A DNA stretch of 64,000 nucleotides from Pyrus communis (Eukaryota > Streptophyta > Magnoliopsida > Rosales > Rosaceae): positions 12,092,222 through 12,156,221 of the forward strand of contig NC_084818.1 of assembly GCF_963583255.1 (NCBI RefSeq). The letters are read 5' to 3'. The notes below the pieces were generated by a model that did not search any database, had not been told where the DNA came from, and saw nothing but the letters and a program-made list of their open reading frames with translations. This document shows, one piece after another, positions 50,980-64,000 of this stretch; positions within the stretch are counted from its first letter, which is position 1; every line of letters begins with the position of its first letter. Position numbers and translations under genes: made by a program.

Positions 50980-53610
50980 ATGGAGGGTGACAGAATCAGA
51001 ATCAGGTACTTGAACAAACTCTTTCGTGCTTTAATTGTGGTGTTCACTTTACTGCAATGTGCTGTCAACCCTTCCCTTTCCCTTGGATTCAAAAATATTT
51101 CTTCAGGAGTGGTGAGGTGCTTTGAGAGGGAAAGAGAAGCACTCCTTGCTTTCAAACACGGCCTCGTGGATCACTACCATCTCCTCTCTTCGTGGGGAAG
51201 AGAAGAACACAAGCAGGATTGTTGCAAATGGGTCGGCGTCCACTGCAGCAACCGCACCAACCATGTTACTCAACTTCATCTTGGATTGTCTTATTTGAAT
51301 GAAATTTACTCGCATCAACAGAAGGGAGACATGCAGTACATCGATTATTTTTTGCAAGGTAAGATGATGAGTCCCAAACTACTTGAGTTGGAGCATTTGA
51401 AATATTTGGACCTTTATGGAGTCAACTTCAATGGGACCCGACTTCCATATTTCATTGGTTCTCTTTCCAATTTAAGACACCTCGATCTCTCTGATGCTTC
51501 TTTTGGTGGTCGATTTCCAAGTCAAGTTGGAAACCTTACCCACTTGCAATATCTTGATCTCGGATGGAATGGCTTTAACAGTGTGGAAAATCTGAATTCA
51601 TGGCTCCCTCGTCTTTCTTCTTTAACATATTTGGATCTGAGTAACACCAGTCTCAGTAATGTTCATGACTGGCTGGAAACAGTAAGCAAGCTCCCTAAAC
51701 TTACAAACTTAACGTTATCGGGGTGTGGTCTTCCTTCTCCTGTAATCCATTCCAGTACTCTTTTTAACATAAATTCTTCAAAATCTCTTGCTCATGTTGA
51801 CCTCTCAAACAACCAATGCACTTCTCCTTCAATATATTTATGGTTGTCTAACTACAATGCTAGCCTTGTCCATCTTGACCTCTCTGAGAACAGTTTAACT
51901 GGTTTAATTCCCAGTGTCGTTGAAAACTCTCTTGTCTATCTAGGTCTCTCTGATAACAAAATTGACGCGGTGAATCCGCATTCTTTTTCCAGCTTATGCA
52001 GTTTGCAAAAACTGTACCTAGCCAATACTAGTTTGAGTGGACAGTTTTCCAAGTTTGTTCAAATGTTGTCTACGTGTGTTCAAAACTCATTAGAGTCTCT
52101 GATCCTCTCTAACAATCATCTTTCTGGATCAATTCCTGATCTCACAAACTTTTCATCGTTGAAACTATTATTTCTCCTTGGAAATCAATTGAGTGGAACA
52201 ATACCTGAAAGCATTGGGCACCTGTCTAATCTAGAGTATATGGACTTGAGTATGAATGCTCTCGAAGGTGTGGTTTCGGAAAGCCACTTCTCGAATCTAT
52301 CTAGATTATGGTATTTGGATTTGTCCTCCAACTTGCTAGTTTTAAGCTTCAGTTCTAATTGGGTTCCTCTAATTCCCTCAACTCTATCGCATGTGTCATT
52401 TTTGGATCTCTCTAATAATAACATTTCAGGGTCAATTTCTATCTTGTGTGAAGCATACAGGAGTTTAAAGTTTCTTAATCTCTCAAGCAACAATCTCTCC
52501 GGAGAGCTTCCAGAATGCTTGACACGTTTTGACCATCTAGTCATGCTTGATTTGAGCTACAATGCTTTTTCGGGGAAAATTCCATCCACAGTAGGCTCAC
52601 TGTATCACATGGAAACATTGAAACTAAGAAGCAACAGATTTGTTGGAGAGTTGCCTTCATCCTTCAAGAATTGCACCAGTTTAAAAGTTATCGATGTTGG
52701 AAACAATCAATTATCAGGACCCATACCAAAATGGTTAGGGGTTAGCCTTCAGAATTTGGTTATCTTGATGCTTTCCTCTAATAACTTCAATGGAAGCATG
52801 CCGTCTGAACTATGTCGTCTAACAAAAATTCAAAACTTGGATGTGTCTATGAACAACATCTCTGGAGCAATACCAAAATGCCTCAGCAATTTGACTGCTC
52901 TGGCACAAATAGGAAATTCATCTCCGATCCTTCAACATTATTTGTCAACAAATGATGTTTATGTTGTTTATATGGATGATGCAACATTCATATGGAAGGG
53001 AAGAATGTACTCGTACAGAAACACTTTGGGACTCGTGAAGAGAATTGATTTCTCAAGCAATAGGTTAACGGGGGAGATTCCAATTGAAATCACATATCTT
53101 GTTGGGTTAATTTCTTTAAACTTGTCGATAAACGGATTGACAGGTGAGCTACCTACAAAGATTGGAAAGTTGCAAGCATTGGAGATCCTCGATTTGTCAA
53201 GAAACCAGATAGATGGCAGAATTCCAACAAGCCTTGCTCGGATAGATTGTCTTAGTGTCTTGGACTTGTCATACAACAATTTTATTGGCAAAATTCCAAC
53301 AGGCACCCAGCTCCAAAGTTTTGATCCCTCCAATTATGCTGGAAATCCTCAACTGTGCGGACCTCCACTTCAAAACATGTGTGATGATCAACAGGAAACC
53401 GTGATCTCAAGCAATGAAGAAGAAAAGGATGAGCTGATAACATGGGGATTTTGTGTCAGCATGGCGCTTGGTTTTATTGTTGGATTTTGGGGAGTTTGTG
53501 GCAGTCTAATTTTCATCAGGCAATGGAGATACTCGTACATCAGGTTCTTGAATGTCTTGAATGATTGGCTTTATCTGAGGGTGATTTCGATCAAGCGACA
53601 CTTCAATTAA
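50980..53610 (+). CDS. LRR receptor-like protein, intact, single exon
   Basis: 876 aa. An in-frame TGA at 50971 supports the start. Residues 1-35 form a signal peptide (basic MEGDRIRIRYLNKLFR, then ALIVVFTLLQCAV). About 47-91 is the LRR N-cap (CFEREREALLAFKHG to CCKWVGVHC). About two dozen extracellular LRRs follow, with N-glycosylation sites (NLT, NIS) and an island at about 635-683 (FIWKGRMYSYRNTLG) before the last four LRRs. An acidic NEEEKDE precedes a transmembrane helix (about 822-846, ALGFIVGFWGVCGSLIFI, with GxxxG spacing) and a short basic tail without kinase. This is the RLP class of EIX, Cf and HcrVf receptors, which signal at the plasma membrane through the SOBIR1 adaptor kinase. 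The ligand is unknown. At residue about 463 it lacks 89 residues (WVPL joined to IPSTLSH) present at 7905-8172. BSK exons follow convergently. Intactness is seen; an immune role is inferred from family. Confidence 0.92.
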   Translation: MEGDRIRIRYLNKLFRALIVVFTLLQCAVNPSLSLGFKNISSGVVRCFEREREALLAFKHGLVDHYHLLSSWGREEHKQDCCKWVGVHCSNRTNHVTQLHLGLSYLNEIYSHQQKGDMQYIDYFLQGKMMSPKLLELEHLKYLDLYGVNFNGTRLPYFIGSLSNLRHLDLSDASFGGRFPSQVGNLTHLQYLDLGWNGFNSVENLNSWLPRLSSLTYLDLSNTSLSNVHDWLETVSKLPKLTNLTLSGCGLPSPVIHSSTLFNINSSKSLAHVDLSNNQCTSPSIYLWLSNYNASLVHLDLSENSLTGLIPSVVENSLVYLGLSDNKIDAVNPHSFSSLCSLQKLYLANTSLSGQFSKFVQMLSTCVQNSLESLILSNNHLSGSIPDLTNFSSLKLLFLLGNQLSGTIPESIGHLSNLEYMDLSMNALEGVVSESHFSNLSRLWYLDLSSNLLVLSFSSNWVPLIPSTLSHVSFLDLSNNNISGSISILCEAYRSLKFLNLSSNNLSGELPECLTRFDHLVMLDLSYNAFSGKIPSTVGSLYHMETLKLRSNRFVGELPSSFKNCTSLKVIDVGNNQLSGPIPKWLGVSLQNLVILMLSSNNFNGSMPSELCRLTKIQNLDVSMNNISGAIPKCLSNLTALAQIGNSSPILQHYLSTNDVYVVYMDDATFIWKGRMYSYRNTLGLVKRIDFSSNRLTGEIPIEITYLVGLISLNLSINGLTGELPTKIGKLQALEILDLSRNQIDGRIPTSLARIDCLSVLDLSYNNFIGKIPTGTQLQSFDPSNYAGNPQLCGPPLQNMCDDQQETVISSNEEEKDELITWGFCVSMALGFIVGFWGVCGSLIFIRQWRYSYIRFLNVLNDWLYLRVISIKRHFN

Positions 53611-53974
53611 GCAATGGTACGTAAATGTGATTTTACTTTTCTTTCTTAAATTAGCGACATGCATGCATCTATTTGTAAAGTTTTTCTTATTGAATTGGCT
53701 GTCTTCTTCATAACTTAATTACGTGTGTTTGTGTATTTTTATTTTCAGTGTCTTCTAAGATAGCACAAAAGGGCTCACTTCCCTAGAAGAGCTTCATGGG
53801 CCTTATCTGTTTTAAGTTTTCAAGTATTGAGTTGTCACAATAAAGAACTTTACTACTTCTCTTTGGCAGATGTTTTGTTAATGTTAGTTGTTTGTAGGAT
53901 GTTTATGTTTATGTTTACTTTATCAAGACCATTCTGCAGATTATGTTTAGAACCATGATATTTACCAAAGAAAG
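53611..53974 (+). other. 3' flank of the intact RLP
   Basis: It holds the conserved downstream sequence (GACATGCATGCATCTATTTG, TTGTCTTCTTCATAACTTAA, AAAGAACTTTACTACT) seen after the relics at 34735 and 48610. Multiple AATAAA-like signals exist (for example CAATAAAGAAC near 53840), so I cannot name the poly-A site. Confidence 0.5.
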
Positions 53975-54310
53975 TGAGTTAGTTATGGACTGCATATGAT
54001 TGTTTTGTTCGTCGTCAATTTTAGTTCAAAGGGTTAACTTTTTATTTTTTATTTGTATCCAAGTAGTAATTTATATCTGTGTCTAACAACAATCAAACGA
54101 CGTTTGACAAACTAATTATTATTATTATTATTATTATTTATATTTATTTATCCAAGTAGGAATCCTATATGCTTTCTGTACACAAATTATAAAGCTTCTG
54201 AACGATTTCCTCCCTACCACTGTTTTTAACAACTTTCTATGTTTTCTTTCCATTTTGTCGAAGGAATTCATATACGCGAATTGACACACAAGAAATCAAA
54301 TCAAATACAA
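53975..54310. repeat. RLP-BSK cassette spacer, copy 3
   Basis: Matches 1-320 and 10735-11096. It contains an (ATT)n microsatellite at 54114-54143 and the empty MITE site GTAGTAATTTATATCTG at 54063. Confidence 0.7.
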
Positions 54311-54472
54311 TATATACTGCAGGAAAATGACCAAAATCTAATACCATGGAAATGCTGAAGCTTTGGCTCCAGTGGTTTTAAACCTTATGATCGATCGATC
54401 GACGCCTATATATGTTGAGAGCCAAACCGAAAGAACTGGAAAACTGGGCACCTGGTCGACCGGACTAGATTT

Positions 54473-56779
<2,307 letters not shown>

Positions 56780-56879
56780 CTAGGAAAGGATATCAAACAG
56801 ATGGAGTCAAAATACATCGTTTGTAATAAATAAAATAAATGAATACAATCAGAATATAATAGGAAAGGATATCAAACAG

Positions 56880-57690
56880 TGGGGAAACTACTTGTTTTCC
56901 TGAGGCTTGTCGCTCATGAGATAAGACAAACTAAGCCGGGCAAAAATTGTTGGAGAAACCATTGTTCCAAAATCAATGAACTGCAAGTGGAATAGAACTG
57001 TCAGCAACGATAAAGCAGAGAAAGCAGCAATTAAGGATTTACTATTTTTTTTTTCTTTCAGTTTTGTTCTTTTTATTGATTATGCAAATACTCTAAGATA
57101 CCTTAAACTACCAATTTCCTTTCTTCAAATATTCCTATCATGAATTAGAAGATAAAATGTAACGATCGTATTCTGACTGGAAATCTTACGCCAAACAAAA
57201 TTTCGTATGAAGCTGTGTTTAGTAATTTATTTTAACTGGTCAGATAAAGAACATCCTATTGAAGGCCAAATTCGGATATCGGTAGAACAGGAAAGCAACT
57301 CTTATCAAACCTCTACTCAGAATTTCCCTCAAGTATCATAATAAGAACCTAACCTGTGAATAACACTCAATTGCGGTTTTAAGTCCTTGTACTTAAAAGC
57401 AGAATCCCCCATTTTCTTTGAATCTAATGATTCCAGCATTTGGTTAGTGCACATTTGGAATGAGAGTTGCAGTGGAGCGTAACTATTGAGAAGGCTAAAT
57501 ATATACAACACAACTTATTAGATATTTCTCCATTTATTAAACAAAAATAGGACCTCATTTGTCATTCCATCGTCGTTATAGCCGATATTCTCTAGGATAT
57601 CATGTGTAGCAGTCAAATCCCTTCTTGAGCAGGCTTCACCGAGTGGTGAAGGAGAAGACCAGGAGGTACCATGTGGGATACCCATGTTAA
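56880..57690 (-). pseudogene. BSK: BSK fragments, block R2 left part
   Basis: A partial last TPR exon (56985-56885, [20 protein letters not shown]) abuts kinase intron sequence. The next TPR exon (about 57480-57350) carries the same one-base loss as the copy at 1.1 kb, giving KPQLSVIHR. The GIPHGTS exon remnant is at 57690-57575, with an intact GEACSRRD phase. The block is the sister of 470-1455. Confidence 0.75.
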
Positions 57691-57776
57691 GCATCTATAT
57701 ATGATTAAAGTACTACAATCACTGAAAACCCTTGTCGTTAACTACCCTGAATTTTGACATTTTATAGAGTATCATT

Positions 57777-59630
57777 TGTTAGAACTTATATGCGAGAAGT
57801 GAATCAAAACACCTAATAAAGACATGAAATAACATTACCATACGGAGATATAATGTAATGAAACTTACACATGTTGATCAATGTATAATATAAGGTGAGA
57901 AAACTAGGAGTTTTGTACAAAATGATGTAGAGAACGGTTATGAGGAGTTGGAAAACTGAAAGTAACTGCAACCATGATAGGAGGGGCAGTTACATCCTTG
58001 TAACTAGGGTTTCGATCCCCTTTCTCGGGTGTGGCATGGTTCTCTTAATGCTAGTGCTATGGAAACCCTTTATTAAGGAAATCGATGAGAACCAGGAAGT
58101 TTGATATACCAAATGATTATTTGTGTTATCTACAAGAAGTTGAGTATGATCTTGGTGATGAAGATGATCCAATGACCTATAAACAGGCCATGGAGAGTTC
58201 TAAGATTGATTTGTGGAAAGCTGCAATGTCAGAAGAACTTGCTTCCATGGCAAGTAATCATGTTTGGACTTTGGTTGATGGTTCAGACACCAAGAAGGCA
58301 ACAGGGTGCAAATGGGTATTTAAAACCAAGAGGGATGCCCACGGCAGGATTGAAAGGCTTAAAGCCCACTTGTAGCTAAAGGGTTTACACAAAAGGAAGG
58401 CTTGGATTACACAAAAACGTTTTCTCCAGTTTCTACCAAAGACTTTTAGGGTTATTATGGCACTCACAACTCATTTTGACTTGGAACTTCACCAAATGGA
58501 TGTTAAAATTGCCTTTCTTAATGGTAGCCTTGACGAGGACATTTATATGGTACAACCCCCAGGATTTGTTGAAAGGGGAAAGAGCATCTGGTGTGCAAGC
58601 TAAATAAGTCTATTTATGGTTTAAAACAGGCTTCGAGGTAGTGGAATAAACGTGTTGATCAAGTTGTGCAGTCCTTTGGTTTTGTGGAGAACAAAATTGA
58701 TAATTGTATCTACATGAAGCAACACAAATCTCAATTCATTTTCATGGTTTTATATGTGGATGATATACCATTGGCAAGTTCTCATATGCAGTCAATGATT
58801 GAAACCAAGAAAATGCTATGTAACAGTTTTGATATGAAAGATTTGGGAGAGGCTCATTATGTTTTGGGTATTGAGATTGTGAAGAATAGGCAGAATGGAA
58901 CCTTGGGGCTATCTCAGAAGAACTACATTCAGAGAGTGTTGAAGAGATTCAATATGGAAGCTTGCAGTGCGGGTGATGTCCCCACTGGTAAAGGGGATAA
59001 GTTCTCTCTCTCACAGTGCCCTATAACTCAACATGACATTCGAGTTATGAAGGATAAGCTGTATGGATCTCTAGTTGGCAGTGTCATGAATGCACAAGTA
59101 TGCACCAGACCTGATTTAGCTTTTGCATTAAGTGTGCTAGGAAGGTTTCAATCAAATCCTGGTATTGCACACTGGAATGCAGGCAAAAAGGTACTGAGGT
59201 ATTTGAAAAAGACACAGGACTATGTATTAAGTTACCATCGAGTCCAAAACTTGGAAGTTGTCTGTTATAGTGATGCTGATTTGAGAGGCTGCATTGATCA
59301 TAGGAGGGGCAGTTACATCCTCATAACTAGGGTTTCGATCCCCTTTCTTGGGTGTGGCATGGTTCTCTTAATGTTAGTGCTAGTCCTATTGACAGCAGAG
59401 AGATCCAATACGTTACCAAGAGAAGGGAAGGTCTTAATCACGTCTCGATCTTCATGGCATCATCCTCGAGTAAGTTCCATGTATTCATTGTCTATCGACA
59501 GAATGCATTATGCTCAAACTAGGGTTAACAATGCTGCATGCATTTACTGCAGTACGTAGTTCATATGCATTGTTGTGTTCGATCTTCATATGATTTAATA
59601 AGTATATATGTACTTACGTAAGGGTTTACA
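57777..59630 (+). mobile_element. Deleted Ty1/copia LTR retrotransposon
   Basis: It starts TGTTAGAACTTATATG, ends GGGTTTACA and is flanked by a perfect 5-bp duplication TCATT (57772-57776, 59631-59635). The 5' LTR survives for about 285 bp (to about 58062). The 3' LTR survives from about 59298, and the two overlap for about 85 bp (TAGGAGGGGCAGTTACATCC). Between them only part of pol remains: the reverse transcriptase start (58085-58375, MEELASM-like then CKWVFKTKRDAHGRIERLKA), frame breaks at 58376-58660, then LYVDD (58750) and a truncated RNase H (YSDADLRGCID) that runs into the LTR. Gag, protease and integrase are gone. It splits BSK block R2, so it is younger than that block. Confidence 0.9.
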
Positions 59631-59639
59631 TCATTCACC

Positions 59640-60455
<816 letters not shown>

Positions 60456-61167
60456 CAAGCAAAATAAATCTGTAAGCAACGATAACAAATGTAGACAAAA
60501 CAACAATCAAGGATTTACTAAGTTTTTTTTCGCTTTTGTTCTTTTTATTGGTCATGCAAGCAATTAGAGTTACTCGGTTCAGGTACTCAAAGGTACCTTG
60601 AACTACCAATTTTCGCAAAGCACATCACTCCTAACTGATTAAAAATGCTCCGCTCTACATTCAAGGAAGAAAAAAGGAAGTGCTCAATAATCTACACAAC
60701 ATAGTAGTCCAAGAGCATTCCTAAATCACATGTTCTCCAGCTTTTTACAATCGCAACTTTGTCATCGTCGTAAACAATCAAAGCTAAATGATAGAAAGAT
60801 CGCATTAGGTGTCTTGAGCAATCAAATACCAAAACATTTGTAATTACAGTGTGGTAACTATATAAACAGAGAAAACTACCCAAAATCTCACTCACATTAT
60901 CAATTTGCTAAAAAGACGTGAACAAAATCGACGAAAAGCGAAAACAAAATATACCCGACAAGCCCAGTTGCACAACCCACATTCATTCTACAACTAACAA
61001 TTGTGAATCGAACACGAAATGGAAAGACCCCAAAATTTATGAGCTGAAATTGCAGACCTGAGAAATTAAACTGTGAAACAAGAGATTAAGTTTTCATTTT
61101 CTCGCTACCCTTTTCGTAACAAGATCCAAGTTTGAATTCTGAAGATCGGGAAGAAAAGGGAACTTAC
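60456..61167. repeat. Duplicated flank shared with 2310-3018
   Basis: Ordered similarity to 2310-3018 (for example CACATTCATTCTACAACTAA, ATGGAAAGACCCCAAAATTT, GATTAAGTTTTCATTTTCTC). No coding sequence was seen. It links the BSK block to the 25-codon exon in both copies. Confidence 0.75.
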
Positions 61168-61242
61168 AGGGTCGAGAGCGTTGGGCCCGGAGCTGTAATC
61201 AGCAGTCAAGAGGAAATAGGGAGCAGTGACAGTGGCCACCAT
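61168..61242 (-). CDS. Putative 25-codon first exon, second copy
   Basis: Duplicate of 3019-3093: ATG, MVATVTAPYFLLTADYSSG, PNALDP, then donor CCT/GTAAGT. Differences from the other copy preserve the frame and the donor. Family not recognised. A 23-base T run (61327-61349) upstream replaces the leader seen in the first copy. Confidence 0.35.
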
Positions 61243-61349
61243 GGTCGTCCTCCTCACCAGCCTTTCGGCTTTTGAGTTAATCGTGATGCTTTTGCTTTCG
61301 CTTGGATTCCCTGGAACGAAAATGGGTTTTTTTTTTTTTTTTTTTTTTT

Positions 61350-62236
61350 CGTAGATGGGTTAAGAATAATGTGGAAAATAATTATTGGTTTCTTACTCAA
61401 GAGTTAAAAATAAAATTTAGAATTAAAAGATATGAAAATTAATTATTGATTTCTTACTTAGTAAACGTGCTAATTTTTATTAATGACGCATCATATGGTT
61501 TACCAATTTTATCTTCAAATTTAGTTTCTCATTACTCTTTAGAGAAAGCGAGATGGAATTAGAAACAAAATGGGGTTTTTTTTCATTTTAGAATTTACTA
61601 GATGAAAATATAAAAGTTTTCAAAATATAATATAGGGAAATTAACAAAAATGATCTATTTTCTTAATCTTGTGATCAAAAATAGGATTTTTTAACTATGC
61701 ATAGGATATGCACACGACATGCACAAGAAAATAACAAAAATAAGATTTTTTGAAACTTGAAAAGGCCAAATTCCCCTTCTATATAAATGGGTTATTTCCT
61801 TCAACTCAGTCAACATTTACACCTTCTCTGAAAATCTCTCTCGCCCAACCCCCTACTTGAAGAATCACAGTCCCCAAACAGCACAACTTTCCCACTGTCG
61901 CCAACTTTCCAATCCCTTCTATAAGTTTCACAGCCAAGGCGAGTTTGTTATACATCAATTCAAACAACTGCAATGACAAAATAAAAAAAAGGTACGATTT
62001 GGATTGAAATTTCATTATTTGAACTTACGTTTTCCCAATTTGAGAATTTAGGGTTTTGGGTGCGATTTAGTGTTTTGTACTGTTAATATGGGGAAAATTA
62101 ACGGATTATGGTTTTGGGTTGTGTAAATGCATGTATTTTGAAGTTAATTTTGTTCATGGTTTGTTAGGTATTCATTTGTGCATAATATGTACGTATTTTG
62201 TGCATGTGCTTTTGATGTTGCTGGAAATTAATTAAT
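61350..62236 (+). other. Spacer with a possible plus-strand promoter and leader
   Basis: CTATATAAAT at 61779 is a good TATA box. About 30 bp on, the sequence turns C/T-rich (ACACCTTCTCTGAAAATCTC) like a plant 5' leader, and AAAAAAAAGGTACGATT at 61990 could be a splice donor. No coding exon could be defined downstream, so this may be a promoter of a lost gene, part of an element or chance. Confidence 0.3.
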
Positions 62237-62500
62237 TAATTGAAATAGGTTCAGCAATTGGTATTTAATTGTGTGCATATTTCATGCATGTGTAGATGTT
62301 GGACATAATTGGTTGAATTTGGTTCATGAATTGGTACATATTATGTGCATATTTATTGCATGTGTAGATGTTGGGCATGTTTGAGTTTGGTTCATGAAAT
62401 GGTTGAATTTGTGCATACTGTATACATATTTTGGGCATATGATTTTGATATTGCTGAAAATAATTGATTGAATTTGGTTCATAGTTCAGATTAGACAAGT
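62237..62500. repeat. Degenerate tandem repeat, period about 72 bp
   Basis: GCATGTGTAGATGTTGG occurs at about 62288 and 62360, and TTGAATTTGGTTCAT at 62313 and 62469 with a variant between. The long minus-strand open frame here (Asn/Tyr/Met-rich) follows from the repeat. Confidence 0.6.
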
Positions 62501-62636
62501 TGTTTGAGAAGTATCTTCCATAGTTTAGATTAGACTGGCAAAGGTGCCCAAAAAAAGCTCAAGTAAAGAAAACCAACTGATTTCGTCCATTAAACTCAAA
62601 TTGGTGCATGGCCGGCAATTAGATGGATGAAACATA

Positions 62637-63321
62637 TGTTGGAGAACAATTTAGAAACATAACTACATAACTTGAATACTTATACTTTATTATTCAAAAA
62701 TACATGCAATACAAAATGAAATTATACAATAAATACAGAAACTAAAATGATACTAACTTGAATGAATCAAAGGTAGAGGCTAGCGCAAAAGCTATGTCAT
62801 TCGAACAAAATTTTCATCCCACTCTTGTGCTTGCGGTTCTACAACGTCTGCTCGACCAGAATACAACTACCTAACTCTACAACCTGCACTGGATTGTAGA
62901 ATTCTAGCGAAATGCTTTGTGTGTTTCCTCTTTGGAAAGTTTGTACGGAAGAGAAGAATGAAGAAAGGATGATCTCCCTTGGAAACTGGGATTGCAAATA
63001 TATAGGTTGTTTCACATCCTTTCAAATACATGTTCGTATTTGAAAGTACACAACTCTTTCTAAGAGCTGTATCTCTTAATCAAAACGTTTTCAATTAATA
63101 AATTAATTAAAAACTTAATCCGAAATTAAAATTAATGAATCTAATTAATTTAGGCTTATATTATATAAGTTTAATCCACACAACCATAAAGTTTAAGCCT
63201 TCAATTCATTTCCAAATGGTCCAAATCCTAAATGTTAATGTAAAAGATTAAAGATATATAAAGGCAATTGGGAACATTGAGTTCCCCGATGTGGGACACT
63301 AAAGGTCTCAAAACTCCAACA
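62637..63321 (-). mobile_element. Solo LTR with target-site duplication
   Basis: A 685-bp segment starts TGTTGGAG, ends CTCCAACA and is flanked by ACATA (62632-62636 and 63322-63326). On minus it reads TGTTGGAGTTTTGAGACC, GTCCCACATCGGGG and then a TATA-like CTTTATATATC, the usual start of a plant LTR. No internal region is attached, as expected after LTR-LTR recombination. Confidence 0.75.
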
Positions 63322-63326
63322 ACATA

Positions 63327-63665
63327 CTCTAGTCATGCGTCCATCCTCCTCCCAGTTAAGTGAAACAACAACCACGGAATGGATTTTAAGCTTCTCAACA
63401 ACTTTCCATTCTGCTTTGCATCAAAGAAATTAAAAAAAAAAAAAAAAGAAATTAGAAAGCATAAATGTAGAAAATCATTAGTCCACATTCATATGATAAG
63501 CTCTAACTTTGTGTCCATGTATGCGTGCTAATCGTTTGCATAACAATATTGCTAATTTACGCATGTCGGCAATTCACAGTGACAAGTTTGGAACTTTACT
63601 GACCAATTAGTACCAATAGTATGTGTTAACTAAAAAATCAACATTCTACTCACAAAATCAACACT
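63327..63665. other. Spacer, nothing recognised
   Basis: AT-rich with an A run at 63430-63447. No gene or element was identified. Confidence 0.4.
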
Positions 63666-63674
63666 CACTTTACT

Positions 63675-63750
63675 GCAAGTGGTCTTTTACCATAATAGTG
63701 AAAATGTATTGAGCCTTTACATGACGGCTCAAACTTCGTCGGTGGATCAA
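63675..63750 (+). mobile_element. SINE relic related to 19736-19865
   Basis: It shares GCAAGTGGTCTTTTACC, TGACGGC and CGTCGGTGG with the SINE at 19736. It is bounded by CACTTTACT at 63666-63674 and 63751-63759. The B box is degenerate and the tail is lost. Confidence 0.55.
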
Positions 63751-63798
63751 CACTTTACTCACTTCAACATCATGCAAAGAAACTGTTGCACCTTCAAG

Positions 63799-64000
63799 CA
63801 GGGCCGTCTCTGAGATTTTGGGGGCCTTGTGCGAAATTTATAAAAGCGTCCCTCCTTAAGATAAGCCTTAAAAAATGTAGCACAATGTATTGACGCTAGA
63901 AAAACAATCACTTAAATCAAAACAAAGTTTAGCACTCATTGATTGCAAGTTTAAAAATGACATTAATAATAAGTAAAAAGAGCTACAAACATAACATTCA
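63799..64000. mobile_element. Probable hAT-type terminus, element continues past the window
   Basis: CAGGGCCGTCTCTGAGATTT at 63799 resembles the CAGGGCCGnC termini of plant hAT elements. The other end is outside the window, so this rests on one terminus only. Confidence 0.35.

Noticed and set aside
53611..54470. Possible kinase domain making the receptor a full receptor kinase
   Set aside because: A stop follows the short basic tail, and the downstream sequence is noncoding spacer. The kinase code nearby is BSK on the other strand.
58085..59559. Functional polyprotein gene
   Set aside because: It is copia pol with frame breaks, a truncated RNase H and an LTR read-through at its end, so it is a dead transposon fragment.
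62265..62498. Minus-strand frame rich in Asn, Tyr and Met
   Set aside because: It is created by a degenerate 72-bp tandem repeat, with no family resemblance.

Overview
This window is nuclear DNA of a flowering plant. It is AT-rich and gene-poor, has GT-AG introns, and is full of small transposable elements. The receptor-like protein (RLP) genes, the brassinosteroid-signalling-kinase (BSK) fragments and the style of the SINEs and MITEs suggest a woody eudicot, most likely Rosaceae (apple/pear type). The species is inference. There are no prokaryotic features, no CRISPR arrays and no convincing tRNA or rRNA genes.

Only one protein-coding gene looks intact: a membrane-anchored LRR receptor-like protein at 50980-53610 (+, 876 aa, single exon). 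It has a signal peptide, an LRR N-cap, about two dozen LRRs with an island, a transmembrane helix and a short basic tail. Everything else recognisable is broken. There is an RLP pseudogene at 7050-9439. Small RLP relics lie at 21.4, 26.1, 34.6, 41.2 and 48.5 kb. Four blocks of BSK exons lie on the minus strand at 0.5-2.3, 11.1-13.9, 54.5-56.8 and 56.9-60.5 kb. A pseudogene of a plant TraB-like membrane protein lies at 15.8-17.5 kb (minus).

Layout. 0-3.3 kb: scrambled BSK block plus a small 25-codon exon. 3.3-6.9 kb: transposon-rich spacer with a nested inverted-repeat element and a SINE. 7-9.4 kb: RLP pseudogene. 10.4-13.9 kb: gag fragment, then the best-preserved BSK pseudogene. 14-21 kb: TraB-like pseudogene and repeats. 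21.9-50.3 kb: a recent tandem duplication of a roughly 14-kb unit, each unit itself made of repeated RLP upstream and downstream flanks with almost no coding sequence. 51-53.6 kb: intact RLP. 54-61.3 kb: two BSK blocks, the second split by a deleted copia element, then a copy of the 25-codon exon. 61.3-64 kb: spacer with a solo LTR, a SINE relic and a hAT-like terminus.

The unifying pattern is a convergent cassette: RLP on plus, a conserved spacer, then BSK exons on minus. It recurs at 7-14 kb and 51-57 kb, and in shortened form at 34-35.5 and 48-49.5 kb. The window reads as a birth-and-death resistance-gene-like cluster. One receptor survives, itself carrying an 89-residue in-frame LRR deletion, among many orphaned promoter copies. 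I see no new enzymatic or defence system. The notable biology is the repeated duplication and decay of this cassette.
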